The notes below the pieces were generated by a model that was not told the origin of the DNA, searched no databases, and saw only the letters and a list, made by a program, of their open reading frames with translations. A stretch of 59,970 nucleotides of DNA from contig RFOD01000009.1 in the NCBI GenBank assembly GCA_009926865.1, forward strand, positions 1 through 59,970, read 5' to 3'. Numbering within the stretch: the stretch's first letter is position 1; every line of letters starts with the position of its first letter. Origin of the DNA: Gammaproteobacteria bacterium (GTDB lineage: Bacteria > Pseudomonadota > Gammaproteobacteria > Steroidobacterales > Steroidobacteraceae). The position numbers and the translations under genes are program-made. This document shows, one piece after another, positions 26,147 to 35,777 of the stretch.

Positions 26147-28639
26147 ATGTCTTCCCCAGTCGACGTCGCGTGGGCGGTTCACAAGTTTGGTGGCTCTAGT
26201 CTGGCCGACGCGGCCTGTTTCGAAAGAGTCGCGCACATCATCGAATCCCAACCCGAACCCGCTGTGGGCGTGGTGCTATCGGCCTGTAAAGGCGTGACCG
26301 ATCAACTACTTGGGCTGGTGTCCCTCGCGGAGGAGCCAGACGGGGACTTTAGAGCGCAGCTTGCCCAACTGCGCCTAAGACACGAAAGTCTTGCGCAAAC
26401 GTTGTTGAGTGCATCGGCAGCTGTGGACTATCTCGCTCGTCTCGAGCGCGAATTGGCGGATATCGAGGGCGTGCTCCAAGCGGTGCGTCTGACGCGCTCT
26501 GCGTCTAGACAGGTGCTTGATCTTGTGGCCGGCTTTGGCGAGATTTGGTCAAGCCGACTCTTTGCCGCGTATCTCGCGCACCGACAGAAGCGCTCCGGGG
26601 CGGTGCGCTGGTTAGATGCACGCGAAGTTGTGGTCGTAGAGTGGGGTCCACTTGGTCCTCGGGTCGATTGGGACGCCTCGGCGTTGCGCCTTAAGACTGC
26701 GCTTGGCACGGATAGCCATCCCGGTACGCTTGCGATCACGGGTTTTATCGCAGCTGATCCAAGAGGTGTGCCGACCACGCTCGGACGTAACGGCAGTGAT
26801 TTCTCAGCCTCAATCTTTGGCGCGCTGCTTGAGGCCGTTGCGATTCATATTTGGACCGACGTAGACGGTGTGCTATCCGCCGATCCGCGCCGAGTACCCG
26901 ATGCGCAGGTGATCGACGCGTTGTCCTACAACGAGGCGATGGAGTTAGCCTATTTCGGCGCGAAGGTGATCCACCCACAGACGATGGCACCGGCGGTGGG
27001 TCGAGAGATTCCAATATGGATTCGTAATACGTTCGCGCCAGATCATCCAGCCACGTTGATTTGCGCCAAGCCGAGCTCAGAGCTGGCCGTCAAAGGGATT
27101 ACCAGTATCGAGAATATCGCGCTGATCAATTTGGAAGGCGCCGGCATGATTGGCGTGCCCGGCACAGCGCATCGTTTATTTGGTGCGCTACGCGAAGAGG
27201 GGATTTCGGTGATCCTTATCTCGCAAGGGAGTTCCGAGCATTCTATTTGTTGTGCGGTGCCCAAAGAACAATCCGAGCGCGCCGTTAGAGTGTTGCGCGA
27301 AGCGTTTGCTCGCGAATTACAGGATGGACAGATTCAGGCGGTCGAGACGGACCCAGAGTTGGCGATCCTCGCGGTGGTGGGCGATGGCATGGCGGGTATG
27401 CCAGGGGTAGCCGCCAAAGTATTTGGGGCGCTTGGAAATGCAGCGGTCAATGTTCGCGCGATTGCTCAAGGCGCCTCTGAACGTAATATCTCCGTCGTCG
27501 TACCTGCTCGGGCGGCAACACGCGCGTTACGTGCGGTGCACGCAAGTTTTTATTTGTCCGCGCACACGCTGTCGGTGGGCGTGATCGGACCCGGGACGGT
27601 GGGTCGCGTCTTACTCGAGCAGTTGGCCTCCCAACGTCAGCGACTGCTGTCCGAGTTTAAACTCGACTTACGCGTGCGCGGGATCAGTAGCTCCCGACAA
27701 ATGCTCTTGTCGGAACGTGGTGTTGCGTTGGATTCTTGGCGCGAGGAGTTTGATCGCTCGGCCCAGCCAGCGGATCTCGAGGCGTTCGCAGCGCACGTGG
27801 GAGTCGATTATTTACCGCATCGTGTGATTATTGACTGCACTGCAAGCGGCGAAGTGGCCGCGCATTATGCCGATTGGTTAGCGCAAGGCATCCATATTGT
27901 GACGCCTAACAAAAAAGCCAATAGCGGCAACCTAGGTGACTACCGTGCGCTTCGCGAGTCTCGTTCGACAGGCGGTACGCACTATTTGTATGAGGCGACG
28001 GTCGGAGCGGGGTTGCCGGTCATCCAGACCTTGCGCGATCTACAACAGACGGGCGATGAAATTCACAGTATCGAAGGGATCTTCTCGGGAACGCTCGCGT
28101 ATCTGTTTAATGTTTATGATGGCACGCGCGCCTTTAGCGCTATCGTCCGTGAGGCCAAAGACCTTGGGTATACCGAGCCGGATCCTCGGGATGATCTATC
28201 TGGGATGGATGTGGCCCGAAAGCTCATTATCTTAGGTCGTGAGATGGGCTTATCTTTGGAACTGGATGATGTAGCCATTGAAAGTCTCGTGCCGGCTGAC
28301 TTGGTTAGCAGCAGCATCGAGGAATTTTTGGCGCGCCTACCCGAATATGACCAAGCGATTCAGGCTCGACATGAGGCAGCGCGATCGCGAGGACGCGTAC
28401 TGCGTTACGTCGGTCGCCTCACTGCAAACGGTGAAGCGCGTGTCGGTGTGGAGGAATTCGATGCCCAGCATGCTTTCGCCAACATTGCCCTGACGGATAA
28501 TGTGGTGCGATTTGCCACGAGTCGGTACAACTCTAATCCCCTCATCGTCCAAGGACCCGGTGCGGGTCCCGCGGTGACGGCGGGCGGTATCTTTGCGGAT
28601 CTTCTGCGTTTGTCTGCGTATCTGGGAGCACGGCTCTGA
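26147..28639 (+). CDS. thrA: Bifunctional aspartokinase / homoserine dehydrogenase
   Basis: An 830-residue fused enzyme that catalyses the first and third steps from aspartate to threonine and methionine: aspartate phosphorylation and NAD(P)H-dependent reduction of aspartate semialdehyde to homoserine. The N-terminal kinase domain carries KFGGSSLAD (about residue 13) and TLGRNGSDFSASIFGALL. Two ACT regulatory domains follow (the VPGTAHRLFGAL and MPGVAAKVFGALGNAAVNV regions), which probably bind threonine. The C-terminal homoserine dehydrogenase begins near VGVIGPGTVGRVLLEQL and has GAGLPVIQTLRDL and GTLAYLFN. The fusion and operon order match the gammaproteobacterial thrABC type. The stop overlaps the thrB start by one base. 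Confidence 0.97.
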   Translation: MSSPVDVAWAVHKFGGSSLADAACFERVAHIIESQPEPAVGVVLSACKGVTDQLLGLVSLAEEPDGDFRAQLAQLRLRHESLAQTLLSASAAVDYLARLERELADIEGVLQAVRLTRSASRQVLDLVAGFGEIWSSRLFAAYLAHRQKRSGAVRWLDAREVVVVEWGPLGPRVDWDASALRLKTALGTDSHPGTLAITGFIAADPRGVPTTLGRNGSDFSASIFGALLEAVAIHIWTDVDGVLSADPRRVPDAQVIDALSYNEAMELAYFGAKVIHPQTMAPAVGREIPIWIRNTFAPDHPATLICAKPSSELAVKGITSIENIALINLEGAGMIGVPGTAHRLFGALREEGISVILISQGSSEHSICCAVPKEQSERAVRVLREAFARELQDGQIQAVETDPELAILAVVGDGMAGMPGVAAKVFGALGNAAVNVRAIAQGASERNISVVVPARAATRALRAVHASFYLSAHTLSVGVIGPGTVGRVLLEQLASQRQRLLSEFKLDLRVRGISSSRQMLLSERGVALDSWREEFDRSAQPADLEAFAAHVGVDYLPHRVIIDCTASGEVAAHYADWLAQGIHIVTPNKKANSGNLGDYRALRESRSTGGTHYLYEATVGAGLPVIQTLRDLQQTGDEIHSIEGIFSGTLAYLFNVYDGTRAFSAIVREAKDLGYTEPDPRDDLSGMDVARKLIILGREMGLSLELDDVAIESLVPADLVSSSIEEFLARLPEYDQAIQARHEAARSRGRVLRYVGRLTANGEARVGVEEFDAQHAFANIALTDNVVRFATSRYNSNPLIVQGPGAGPAVTAGGIFADLLRLSAYLGARL

Positions 28640-29571
28640 TGAATCAAGCGACTGCGTTTGCTCCTGCGTCAGTGGGTAATGTGGCCATCGGTTTTGATAT
28701 TTTAGGTTTCGCGATTGATGCGATTGGCGATCGTATAACCGTGACGCGCGCGGCCGAACCGGGTGTTCGTATCACGGGGTGTGGTGGTCTCATTGATGAT
28801 TTACCCCGAGAGCCCGAAAAAAACACCGCAGGACGCGCACTGCAGGCGCTGGCCGTAGCAGCCCGTGCGGATTTTGGGTTTGAAATGGTGATCGAGAAAG
28901 GGATTCCGCTCGCCTCGGGCTTGGGAGGGTCGGCAGCCTCTGCGGTCGGTGCGGTGGTCGCGGCGAACGCTTTACTCGAACAGCCTTTTGAAAAGCTCGA
29001 TTTATTGAAGTTCGCGATGCAAGGGGAGGCGGTCGCGAGTGGTTCGCTACACGTCGATAACATTGCACCCTCCTTATTTGGGGGGCTGGTCTTGACGGTA
29101 GGGATCGACAATCCACGAGTCAAGAAGCTCCCCGTGCCGGTGGGTATTAGCGCGGTGATTATTCATCCTCACATGTTTGTATCGACCCGTGCGGCACGCG
29201 CGATTCTTAAGCATGAAGTGGCGATGGCGGACTTTGTTTGGCAGACCGCGAACCTTGCCGGTTTTATTTCCGGTTGCTACACCAATGATTTAGATCTCAT
29301 TCGTGAGGGGTTGAATGACGTGGTCATCGAGCCGCAGCGACGGCAGTTGATCCCGGGGTTTTCAGGCGTGCGTGCCGCAGCACTCGAGGCCGGTGCGCTC
29401 GGTTGCTCGATTTCGGGGGCGGGCCCCACCTTATTTGCTTGGACACTGGCAGAACATGCCGAGGCGGTCCGAAGCATCATGGTTGAAGAATTCGCGCGCA
29501 ATGGCGTTGAGACTGATCATTGGGTCGTGCCGGTAGAGTCGGAGGGGGCGCGAGTCGTCGAGACGCGTTGA
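28639..29571 (+). CDS. thrB: Homoserine kinase (GHMP family)
   Basis: A 310-residue GHMP kinase that phosphorylates homoserine to O-phospho-L-homoserine with ATP. The N-terminal FAPASVGNVAIGFDILGFA, the ATP loop GIPLASGLGGSAASAVGAVV and the C-terminal GALGCSISGAGPTLFAW are characteristic. The length matches E. coli ThrB. TGATG coupling to thrA and a 10-base gap to thrC make this a tight operon. No oddities. Confidence 0.97.
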   Translation: MNQATAFAPASVGNVAIGFDILGFAIDAIGDRITVTRAAEPGVRITGCGGLIDDLPREPEKNTAGRALQALAVAARADFGFEMVIEKGIPLASGLGGSAASAVGAVVAANALLEQPFEKLDLLKFAMQGEAVASGSLHVDNIAPSLFGGLVLTVGIDNPRVKKLPVPVGISAVIIHPHMFVSTRAARAILKHEVAMADFVWQTANLAGFISGCYTNDLDLIREGLNDVVIEPQRRQLIPGFSGVRAAALEAGALGCSISGAGPTLFAWTLAEHAEAVRSIMVEEFARNGVETDHWVVPVESEGARVVETR

Positions 29572-29581
29572 TTTTGAAACC

Positions 29582-30889
29582 ATGAAATTTTTCAGTACGC
29601 GCGGCAATTCCGCGCCATTGAGTTTTTCCGACGCGTTGCAGCAAGGCTTGGCGCCAGATGGCGGCCTTTATATTCCGGAGACATGGCCAGCATTCAATGC
29701 CAGCGACTTTGACGGTGCACAGTCATTAGCGCAGGTCGCTGAAATCTTATTGGCCCCATTTTTGGTTGATGATCCACTCGCACCCGAACTCAGTGACATT
29801 GTCTCGGAGGCTTTTAACTTTTTGGCGCCGCTCCGTGCGCTACCGGCGGCCGCGAATGCAACGCTTAGCGTACTGGAGTTGCATCACGGGCCCACGGCTG
29901 CATTTAAAGACTTTGGCGCGCGATTTTTAGCCGCCTGTTTTTCCCGACTTCGATCGGTGGAAGCCAGCACACTCAATATTTTAGTCGCCACGAGTGGTGA
30001 TACGGGTGGCGCCGTAGCCGCCGCGTTTCATCGTCGGCCCCATATCGAGGTGACGGTCCTATTCCCAAGAGGTCTCGTCTCGCCAACCCAAGAACGCCAG
30101 CTCACCTGTTGGGGTGACAACGTTCGCAGTTTTGCGGTGGAGGGAAGTTTTGATGACTGTCAGCGCCTAGTCAAAGCCGCGTTCCTCGACACGGAACTTC
30201 TCGCGCATCGTCAGCTCTCCTCTGCCAACAGTATTAACCTCGGTCGGCTTTTGCCGCAGATGGTGTACTACGCGATGAGTAGTCTTGAGCACTGGCGTAC
30301 CTACCAGAGTTCGCTCAACTTCATCATTCCGAGCGGCAATCTTGGTAATGCGGCCGCATGCGTTTGGACTCGCCGGCTAGGGTTGCCGATCGGTGAGATC
30401 GTGCTTGGACATAACGCGAACAAAACCGTACCCGATTATTTGATCTCCGGCTTGTGGCGGCCACGACCGAGCGTCGCAACGCTGGCGTCGGCGATGGATG
30501 TGGGTAATCCCTCTAACATGGAGCGCTTGCAAACCCTTTGGCCGGATGTCGACCACTTGCGTCAGCAATTGCGAGCATTCAGTGTGACCGATGAGCAGAT
30601 TCGTACCCGCATTCGTCACGACTACCAATTTCTCGGTCAGATTTGGTGTCCACATACAGCCGTGGCAGCTGAAGTATGGCATCAGCATATCGCGCAGACG
30701 GGCGGTAACTGGTGCTTAGTGGCGACCGCATCGCCCGCCAAATTTCCCGAAATTGTTGAACCTTTGATTGGCGTGGAGGTGCCCGTGCCAGTGTCACTTG
30801 CTGAGCTTTTGGATCGTCCCACCCATGTTGAGTCATTGTCTGCCGATATGGCCGCACTTCGCTCTGCGTTAATGACGAGCGAAGGCTGA
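29582..30889 (+). CDS. thrC: Threonine synthase
   Basis: A 435-residue PLP enzyme that converts O-phosphohomoserine to threonine. The N-terminus MKFFSTRGNSAPLSFSDAL and LAPDGGLYIPE are typical. The PLP lysine is in HHGPTAAFKDFGARF, and VATSGDTGGAVAAAF and IPSGNLGNAAA bind phosphate. Length and features agree with the E. coli-type enzyme. It is the third gene of the thr operon, and the NERD-like gene follows after 8 bases. The ribosome-binding site is weak, consistent with reliance on upstream translation. Confidence 0.97.
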   Translation: MKFFSTRGNSAPLSFSDALQQGLAPDGGLYIPETWPAFNASDFDGAQSLAQVAEILLAPFLVDDPLAPELSDIVSEAFNFLAPLRALPAAANATLSVLELHHGPTAAFKDFGARFLAACFSRLRSVEASTLNILVATSGDTGGAVAAAFHRRPHIEVTVLFPRGLVSPTQERQLTCWGDNVRSFAVEGSFDDCQRLVKAAFLDTELLAHRQLSSANSINLGRLLPQMVYYAMSSLEHWRTYQSSLNFIIPSGNLGNAAACVWTRRLGLPIGEIVLGHNANKTVPDYLISGLWRPRPSVATLASAMDVGNPSNMERLQTLWPDVDHLRQQLRAFSVTDEQIRTRIRHDYQFLGQIWCPHTAVAAEVWHQHIAQTGGNWCLVATASPAKFPEIVEPLIGVEVPVPVSLAELLDRPTHVESLSADMAALRSALMTSEG

Positions 30890-30897
30890 GCGCCACC

Positions 30898-31494
30898 ATG
30901 CCGTCTCTGCAACAACCACAATGGTGGATCGGGCTCGGCGCGTTGGTGCTTATCATGGGGGTGGCTATCTGGTTGGGATGGCCACGTTATCTTTCATATC
31001 GGGAGCGCATACGACGTCAAAAACGCTTGCGTAATATAGCGGTGGAACATTTGACTAACGTCGCGATAGGCGACGGAGCGGGCGGATATTTCCACATTGA
31101 CTATTTACTGCTGACGCCACGAGGGGTCTTGATCCTCGATTTTTGGGATGTCGTCGGTAATGTCTTCGGCTCTGATCCGATGACCGATTGGACGGTAACG
31201 CGAACGACGCATCGCCATACGTTCCCAAACCCTCAAGCCGCTCTCTATGATCGCCTTGCGATGCTTCGTGCCACGCTGGGTGAAGTGCCTGTCGAGGGCC
31301 GGATTGTATTTGCGGATACGGCTGTGTTTCCGAAAGGGATGCCGCGTTTCACGATACTTGAGTCGCATCTAGAGTCGGAATATTTCTTTGGAGAGCGGCA
31401 TCTCGCCGAACGCGCAGTGGACCCATGGCGTGGCGCTTGGGAGATGCTGAAGTCAAATTTAAAGCTGAGTGTGTCGCCCGGTAAGTCACGCTGA
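30898..31494 (+). CDS. Membrane-anchored NERD-like protein
   Basis: A 198-residue protein with one N-terminal membrane helix (about residues 10-27) and a cytoplasmic domain that resembles NERD (nuclease-related) domains: IDYLLLTPRGVLILDFWDVVGNVFG, followed by WTVT and PNPQAALYDRLAMLRATLG. Asp and Glu residues of the expected nuclease-like core are partly present, but the usual GEIDHLVV / EVKN pattern is weakened (DFWD where E-x-K is common), so catalysis is doubtful. It is 8 bases after thrC and ends with a 9-base overlap of tatD, so it is probably cotranscribed with the threonine operon without an obvious metabolic link. Confidence 0.68.
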   Translation: MPSLQQPQWWIGLGALVLIMGVAIWLGWPRYLSYRERIRRQKRLRNIAVEHLTNVAIGDGAGGYFHIDYLLLTPRGVLILDFWDVVGNVFGSDPMTDWTVTRTTHRHTFPNPQAALYDRLAMLRATLGEVPVEGRIVFADTAVFPKGMPRFTILESHLESEYFFGERHLAERAVDPWRGAWEMLKSNLKLSVSPGKSR

Positions 31495-32283
31495 GAGGCC
31501 AAAGAATTCGCGGGCGGTCGAGCTCGTATGGGCCGCAAGTTCACTCGGATCTTCGTGTCGGGCTTGCGCAATCACGCAGCCGATATGCGGTAAGTAATAG
31601 GGTTCATTGCGTCGCGAGGACGGCTTGGGACTTAAATCTCGCGGTAGCAGATACGGTGCGTCTGTTTCGACCATTAAACGTCCCTGCGGGATATGTCTCA
31701 CCAAATCGCGCAAATGGTGTCCGCGGCGTTCATCGCAAATCCAGCCCGTGATCCCGATCCAAAGACCAAAACTTAGGGCTTCATCGAGTTCTTTTGCATT
31801 CCCGGTGAAGCAATGCAAGACGGCGCGTGGCAGTTGTCGGCCAGCCGCTTTGAGTATCGCCATAAAGTCTGGCTGGGCGTCTCGGCAATGCAGGAAAAGC
31901 GGTTTGTCGACCGCAATCGCGAGCGCTAATTGTTTTTCAAAGGCGAGACGTTGCTCCTGAGGCGAGGAAAAGTTGCGGTGATAGTCCAAGCCACATTCAC
32001 CCACGGCGACCACCTCAGGCGCCTGCGCTCGTTGCGCCAACGCTTGCATCGCCTCATCGTTGAGCGTGAGCGCATGGTGTGGATGACAGCCTGCGGTGGC
32101 TCTCAGAGCGTGCGGAACCTGCGTCGCCAGCTCGATCGCCGCATCGGTGCTCTCTAGACTGGCTCCCGTCACGATCAGGTGGCGAACACCTAGCGAGGCG
32201 GCGCGTCGAATCACATCCAGTCGATCGTGATCGAAGCTGTCGTGGGTCAGATTTACCCCGATATCAATCCACTCATCAACCAT
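31486..32283 (-). CDS. tatD: TatD family metal-dependent deoxyribonuclease
   Basis: A 265-residue TIM-barrel metal-dependent hydrolase very similar in outline to E. coli TatD: IDIGVNLTHDSFDHDR at the N-terminus, AGCHPH, VVAVGECGLDYHRNFSSPQEQ, LFLHCRDAQPDF, VLHCFTGNAKELDEAL, GITGWICDERRG and ETDAPYLLPRDLSPKPSSRRNEP. TatD acts as a 3'-5' DNase linked to DNA repair; it is not part of the Tat translocase. It is transcribed with the threonine aldolase (4 bases apart) and converges on the NERD-like gene with a 9-base overlap. Confidence 0.95.
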   Translation of the reverse strand: MVDEWIDIGVNLTHDSFDHDRLDVIRRAASLGVRHLIVTGASLESTDAAIELATQVPHALRATAGCHPHHALTLNDEAMQALAQRAQAPEVVAVGECGLDYHRNFSSPQEQRLAFEKQLALAIAVDKPLFLHCRDAQPDFMAILKAAGRQLPRAVLHCFTGNAKELDEALSFGLWIGITGWICDERRGHHLRDLVRHIPQGRLMVETDAPYLLPRDLSPKPSSRRNEPYYLPHIGCVIAQARHEDPSELAAHTSSTAREFFGLSA

Positions 32284-32287
32284 CCGC

Positions 32288-33313
32288 TTACTCTGACTCT
32301 AGGGCTCGCAAAGACTGCACGAGTGTTTCCACCTCTTTCGGGTCTTGATGCCAAGAGACCACAAAACGTGCTTCACCGGAACGCGCAGATCCCCAGTCGT
32401 AGAAGGCGAAGCCTGCTTCTCGTAACTGCTTAATCTTTTGCTCGCCTAAGCGTAAAAAGATTTCGTTGGCTTGAACGGGCTGGAGAAGGCGCGACGGTAC
32501 CGCAGCGCCGATCTCGGCTGCCATCGCATTGGCGCGAGCCGCCAGCTTCAGCCACAGATTATTGTCAATGTAGGCAAGCAATTGCGCTGATAGAAAGCGC
32601 ATTTTCGAAAAAAGATGGGCGGCACGTTTACGTCGAAATTCAAAATCGGCAACCAGATCCTGATTGAAAAATATAACCGCCTCGGCCGCCATTGCACCGT
32701 TCTTGGTGGCGCCGAACGAAAGCACATCAACCCCCGCACGTGCAGTCAAGTCCGCAGGGGTACAGCCGAGATGGGCCACCGCATTGGCAAAGCGCGCGCC
32801 ATCCATGTGCACCCGTAGTCCGCGTTCGTGGGCCGCACTCGTCAGCGCACGTAGCTCATCGGGTGAGTAGACCGTACCGAGTTCAGTCGCTTGGGTGATG
32901 GAGAGTGCCCGTGGTTGCACGGTGTGTACCGACAGCGGTAGTGCGTCGAGAGCGCGGTGTAAGCCGACCGGAGTGATTTTGGCGCCAGGTTCGGCTTCAA
33001 GCAGTAAACGAGCTCCGTGCGTCATGAACTCGGGGGCACCGCATTCATCGCGCACGATGTGACTTTCTTCATGAGTCAGAATCGCACCCCATGGTGGGAC
33101 GAGCGTGGCCAGTGCGAGTGCGTTGGCGGCGGTGCCCGTGGCGACCGGAAAGACCCTCACCTCATGGTCGAATAACGCACTAAAACGTTCCTGTAATTGC
33201 GCCGACCAGGGATCGTCACCGTAAGCCAAGGCAAAGCCTTGGTTGGCCTCGTGTAGCGCCGCCATGATTTCGGGCGCGACGGCTGCTGTGTTATCACTCT
33301 TGAAGTACATCAT
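32288..33313 (-). CDS. ltaE: Low-specificity L-threonine aldolase
   Basis: A 341-residue PLP-dependent beta-eliminating lyase family enzyme that cleaves L-threonine/allo-threonine to glycine and acetaldehyde. Characteristic regions are FKSDNTAAVAPEIMAAL, YGDDPWSAQLQERF, ATGTAANALALA, the HMDGARFANAVAHLG aspartate region that contacts PLP, and the Schiff-base Lys in LSFGATKNGAMAAEA. Length is normal. It lies in a minus-strand pair with tatD, only about 0.8 kb beyond the threonine biosynthetic operon, so synthesis and breakdown of threonine are encoded side by side but on opposite strands. The symbol is by similarity of type. Confidence 0.87.
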   Translation of the reverse strand: MMYFKSDNTAAVAPEIMAALHEANQGFALAYGDDPWSAQLQERFSALFDHEVRVFPVATGTAANALALATLVPPWGAILTHEESHIVRDECGAPEFMTHGARLLLEAEPGAKITPVGLHRALDALPLSVHTVQPRALSITQATELGTVYSPDELRALTSAAHERGLRVHMDGARFANAVAHLGCTPADLTARAGVDVLSFGATKNGAMAAEAVIFFNQDLVADFEFRRKRAAHLFSKMRFLSAQLLAYIDNNLWLKLAARANAMAAEIGAAVPSRLLQPVQANEIFLRLGEQKIKQLREAGFAFYDWGSARSGEARFVVSWHQDPKEVETLVQSLRALESE

Positions 33314-33356
33314 AGACAGCGCGAATGCTACCTCAAGGCGGTATCATTCGCTTCAC

Positions 33357-34100
33357 ATGTCAGCTTCCTCTCGCTCTTCTTTCCCGTTACCGCTTGAGCA
33401 TGAGCGTACCGATCCCGAGGCCTGGCAGATTCGTCGTAGTCGACGGGCTCGCAGACTCTCAGCGAGGGTGCATATGGATGGTCGAGTCGAGATCGTCGTC
33501 CCCCCGTTGATTTCAAATTTACGCGTACACGATTTCATTGCTCGGCATCGCGATTGGATCACGGAGCGCGTTCTCCAAATCCGGCCCAAGGTGGTGGAGC
33601 CATTTCCGCCGAGGGTGATTGCACTGGCGGGCTTTGGCGAAAATTGGCGCGTTCATCTTGCGGGTGGGTCAGGATCTTTGCGTTGCCGCGCGCAGGGCGA
33701 GCAGTTACTTGTGTTGACGGGGCAAGGGGACCAGACGGCGCAACGACACTCTCTACAACGCTGGCTGACCGAGCACGTACGCGAGCGATTTGCGCAACGT
33801 TTGAAACAGCTTGCCGAGCGACACGGCTTTGAGTTTCATAGTTTGCAGATTCGTCGGCAGCGGACGCGCTGGGGGTCCTGCTCCAGCCGAGGTGTCATCA
33901 GCTTAAATGTGGCTGCTGCCTTTCAGCGGCCAGCCGTGCTGGATTATTTATTGCTTCACGAACTGTCGCACACCCGTGAGATGAATCACTCGCGTGCCTA
34001 TTGGCGCATTGTGGCGAGCTGTTGTCGGGATTGGCGCCAGCTGGATCGCGAGCTGAGCCAGGGTTGGCAGCGGGTCCCTCGGTGGATCTTTGAGGGTTAA
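33357..34100 (+). CDS. YgjP-like (DUF45) zinc metallopeptidase
   Basis: A 247-residue protein of the YgjP/M48-related DUF45 family. The zinc motif is LLHELSHTREMNHSRAYW (HExxH followed by a third His), preceded by QRTRWGSCSSRGVISLN, which is diagnostic of the family. The N-terminal region (QIRRSRRARRLSARVHMDGRVEIVVPP) is also typical. No signal or membrane segment is seen. The ATG at 33357 is preferred because the upstream extension to 33243 overlaps the divergent ltaE gene and is not family-like. Its stop overlaps the convergent msrQ gene by 4 bases. Physiological substrates of this family are not established. Confidence 0.9.
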   Translation: MSASSRSSFPLPLEHERTDPEAWQIRRSRRARRLSARVHMDGRVEIVVPPLISNLRVHDFIARHRDWITERVLQIRPKVVEPFPPRVIALAGFGENWRVHLAGGSGSLRCRAQGEQLLVLTGQGDQTAQRHSLQRWLTEHVRERFAQRLKQLAERHGFEFHSLQIRRQRTRWGSCSSRGVISLNVAAAFQRPAVLDYLLLHELSHTREMNHSRAYWRIVASCCRDWRQLDRELSQGWQRVPRWIFEG

Positions 34101-34711
34101 TCTAAGCGTCCGAACGCGTTCGAGCGTTGTAAAGCACGCCAGCTGAGTAAGAGAACGAGGGCGGATGCGTAGACCAAGGGCTCTAGTACATCTGCCTTGA
34201 CCTGCCAGTAGTAGTGCCAGATGGCCAGCGCAGTGGCGGGGTAGATGAGGTAGTGTAGTTGCTGCCACCTTTTCTTTAGACGGCGCATCATGCGCTGAGT
34301 GGAAGTCGCAGCTAGGGGTAGTAATGCCAACAAGCTGGCAAGCCCGACCAAAATAAAGGGCCGACGGATGATCTCTTGTGTGAGTTCGCTCCAATCAAGC
34401 TCTAGCTCCAAGATGACGTACACCGCAAGATGTAAGAGCGCATAGAAAAAAGCCCAGAGCCCAAGCATCCGACGTATCGTTAGCCATTGCCATTGGCCAC
34501 TGATTTCTCTGATTGGAGAAATGAGCAGCGTGATCAGTAGCCAGTTGAGCGATTCTTTACCCGTTGCATGTAAGAGCTCTCGTACGGGATTTGGGCCCAG
34601 TGAGGCGCTTCCCATTTGCAAAAGCGCGGCAATAAGGCCAAGTAACGGCAGTAGTGCTGCAATGAAGGCAACCGGCTTCAGCGCGCGCCAAGCTCCCGCT
34701 ACCGCCATCAT
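34097..34711 (-). CDS. msrQ: MsrQ, haem-binding membrane subunit of methionine sulfoxide reductase
   Basis: A 204-residue ferric-reductase-like membrane protein with about six helices, the YedZ/MsrQ family. It passes electrons from the quinone pool or a flavin reductase through haem to periplasmic MsrP. The segments TGKESLNWLLITLLISPIREI, RRMLGLWAFFYALLHLAVYV (with a haem-ligand His) and RWQQLHYLIYPATALAIWHYYWQ (two further His) are characteristic. The ATG at 34711 overlaps the msrP stop by one base (TGATG), so the pair is translated together. Length is normal. Confidence 0.95.
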   Translation of the reverse strand: MMAVAGAWRALKPVAFIAALLPLLGLIAALLQMGSASLGPNPVRELLHATGKESLNWLLITLLISPIREISGQWQWLTIRRMLGLWAFFYALLHLAVYVILELELDWSELTQEIIRRPFILVGLASLLALLPLAATSTQRMMRRLKKRWQQLHYLIYPATALAIWHYYWQVKADVLEPLVYASALVLLLSWRALQRSNAFGRLD

Positions 34712-35703
34712 CAATAAAATCGACGTAGATCCATGCCACGGTAGAGCGACGATACCTCATCGGCGTAGCCATTAAAGGCGAGCGTGTCGACACGTGGTGC
34801 TAGAAAACTTTGGCCGATACGCCGCTCTTTGGCTTGGCTCCAGCGTGGATGGTCTACAGCCGGATTTACATTGGCGTAAAACCCGTATTCATTAGAGGCC
34901 GCTAGGTTCCAACTTGTACGCGGCTGCCTCGCTGTGAAGCGAATTCGCACAATCGATTTCACGCTCTTGAAGCCATACTTCCAAGGAACGATTAAACGCA
35001 GTGGCGCACCATTTTGATTGGGCAGCCAGTGACCGTAGACCCCCACCACTAAAAGAGCGAGTGGATGCATGGCTTCATCAATCCGCAGGCCCTCCACATA
35101 AGGCCAATCGAGAACAGCACGACGCTGGCCAGGCATCTGCATCGGATCCATCAGCGTGGTGAACTCCACGTACTTGGCTCGCGAATTAGGGTCAAAGCGC
35201 TTGAGCACATCGGCGAGCGGGATCCCGACCCAAGGGACGACGCGCGACCACGCTTCCACGCAGCGAAAGCGATAAATACGTTCTTCCAACGGATGGGGTC
35301 GTAAAATATCTTCAAGCGTAAATACGCCTGTTTTGTCCGCTTCGCCTGTCACCTCGACTGACCAAGGCTTCACTTTCATTCGACCTGCATTACGCGCAGG
35401 ATCAGACTTATCAAGGCCAAATTCATAGAAATTGTTGTAGGTGGTGATGTCTTCCCAAGAATTGACATCATCCAAGCGGTACCGACTTGAGGGTTTCACG
35501 CCTGCGATTTTGGCGGTTCGTTCCGTGGCGGCCGTGGCAGGCGTCACGGAGCCAGCAGCAAGGGAGGCGAGCATACCGCCGCCTAGTGTCTTCAAGACAT
35601 CGCGACGGGCGATGGGCGATGGTTTATCAAAGTAATCGCGCTCTGACGTAATCTCTGAGGGCAAGATATGTCCCGCGCGTGGTGACATTCGCTTCCGTGT
35701 CAT
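34711..35703 (-). CDS. msrP: MsrP, molybdopterin-dependent periplasmic methionine sulfoxide reductase
   Basis: A 330-residue catalytic subunit of the MsrPQ system, which reduces oxidised methionines in periplasmic proteins. A Tat signal ([28 protein letters not shown]) sends it folded across the membrane. The molybdenum-ligating Cys is in [20 protein letters not shown], and the sulfite-oxidase-fold motifs [26 protein letters not shown] and the N-terminal [10 protein letters not shown] are present. Length matches YedY/MsrP. It is coupled to msrQ. The ATG at 35703 gives a basic N-terminal extension before the Tat motif, common in this family. Confidence 0.96.
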   Translation of the reverse strand: MTRKRMSPRAGHILPSEITSERDYFDKPSPIARRDVLKTLGGGMLASLAAGSVTPATAATERTAKIAGVKPSSRYRLDDVNSWEDITTYNNFYEFGLDKSDPARNAGRMKVKPWSVEVTGEADKTGVFTLEDILRPHPLEERIYRFRCVEAWSRVVPWVGIPLADVLKRFDPNSRAKYVEFTTLMDPMQMPGQRRAVLDWPYVEGLRIDEAMHPLALLVVGVYGHWLPNQNGAPLRLIVPWKYGFKSVKSIVRIRFTARQPRTSWNLAASNEYGFYANVNPAVDHPRWSQAKERRIGQSFLAPRVDTLAFNGYADEVSSLYRGMDLRRFY

Positions 35704-35777
35704 GCTGACTCCTGTCGTTCGCTACCCAATCGGGTCTTCACCAAGTCTCTACGGTTTACCGGATCCTTCCGGCTTAT

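Noticed and set aside
35759-35772. Hairpin CCGGA-TCCT-TCCGG between the HAD gene and msrP
   Set aside because: Only 5 bp long with no T-run; too weak to call a terminator.
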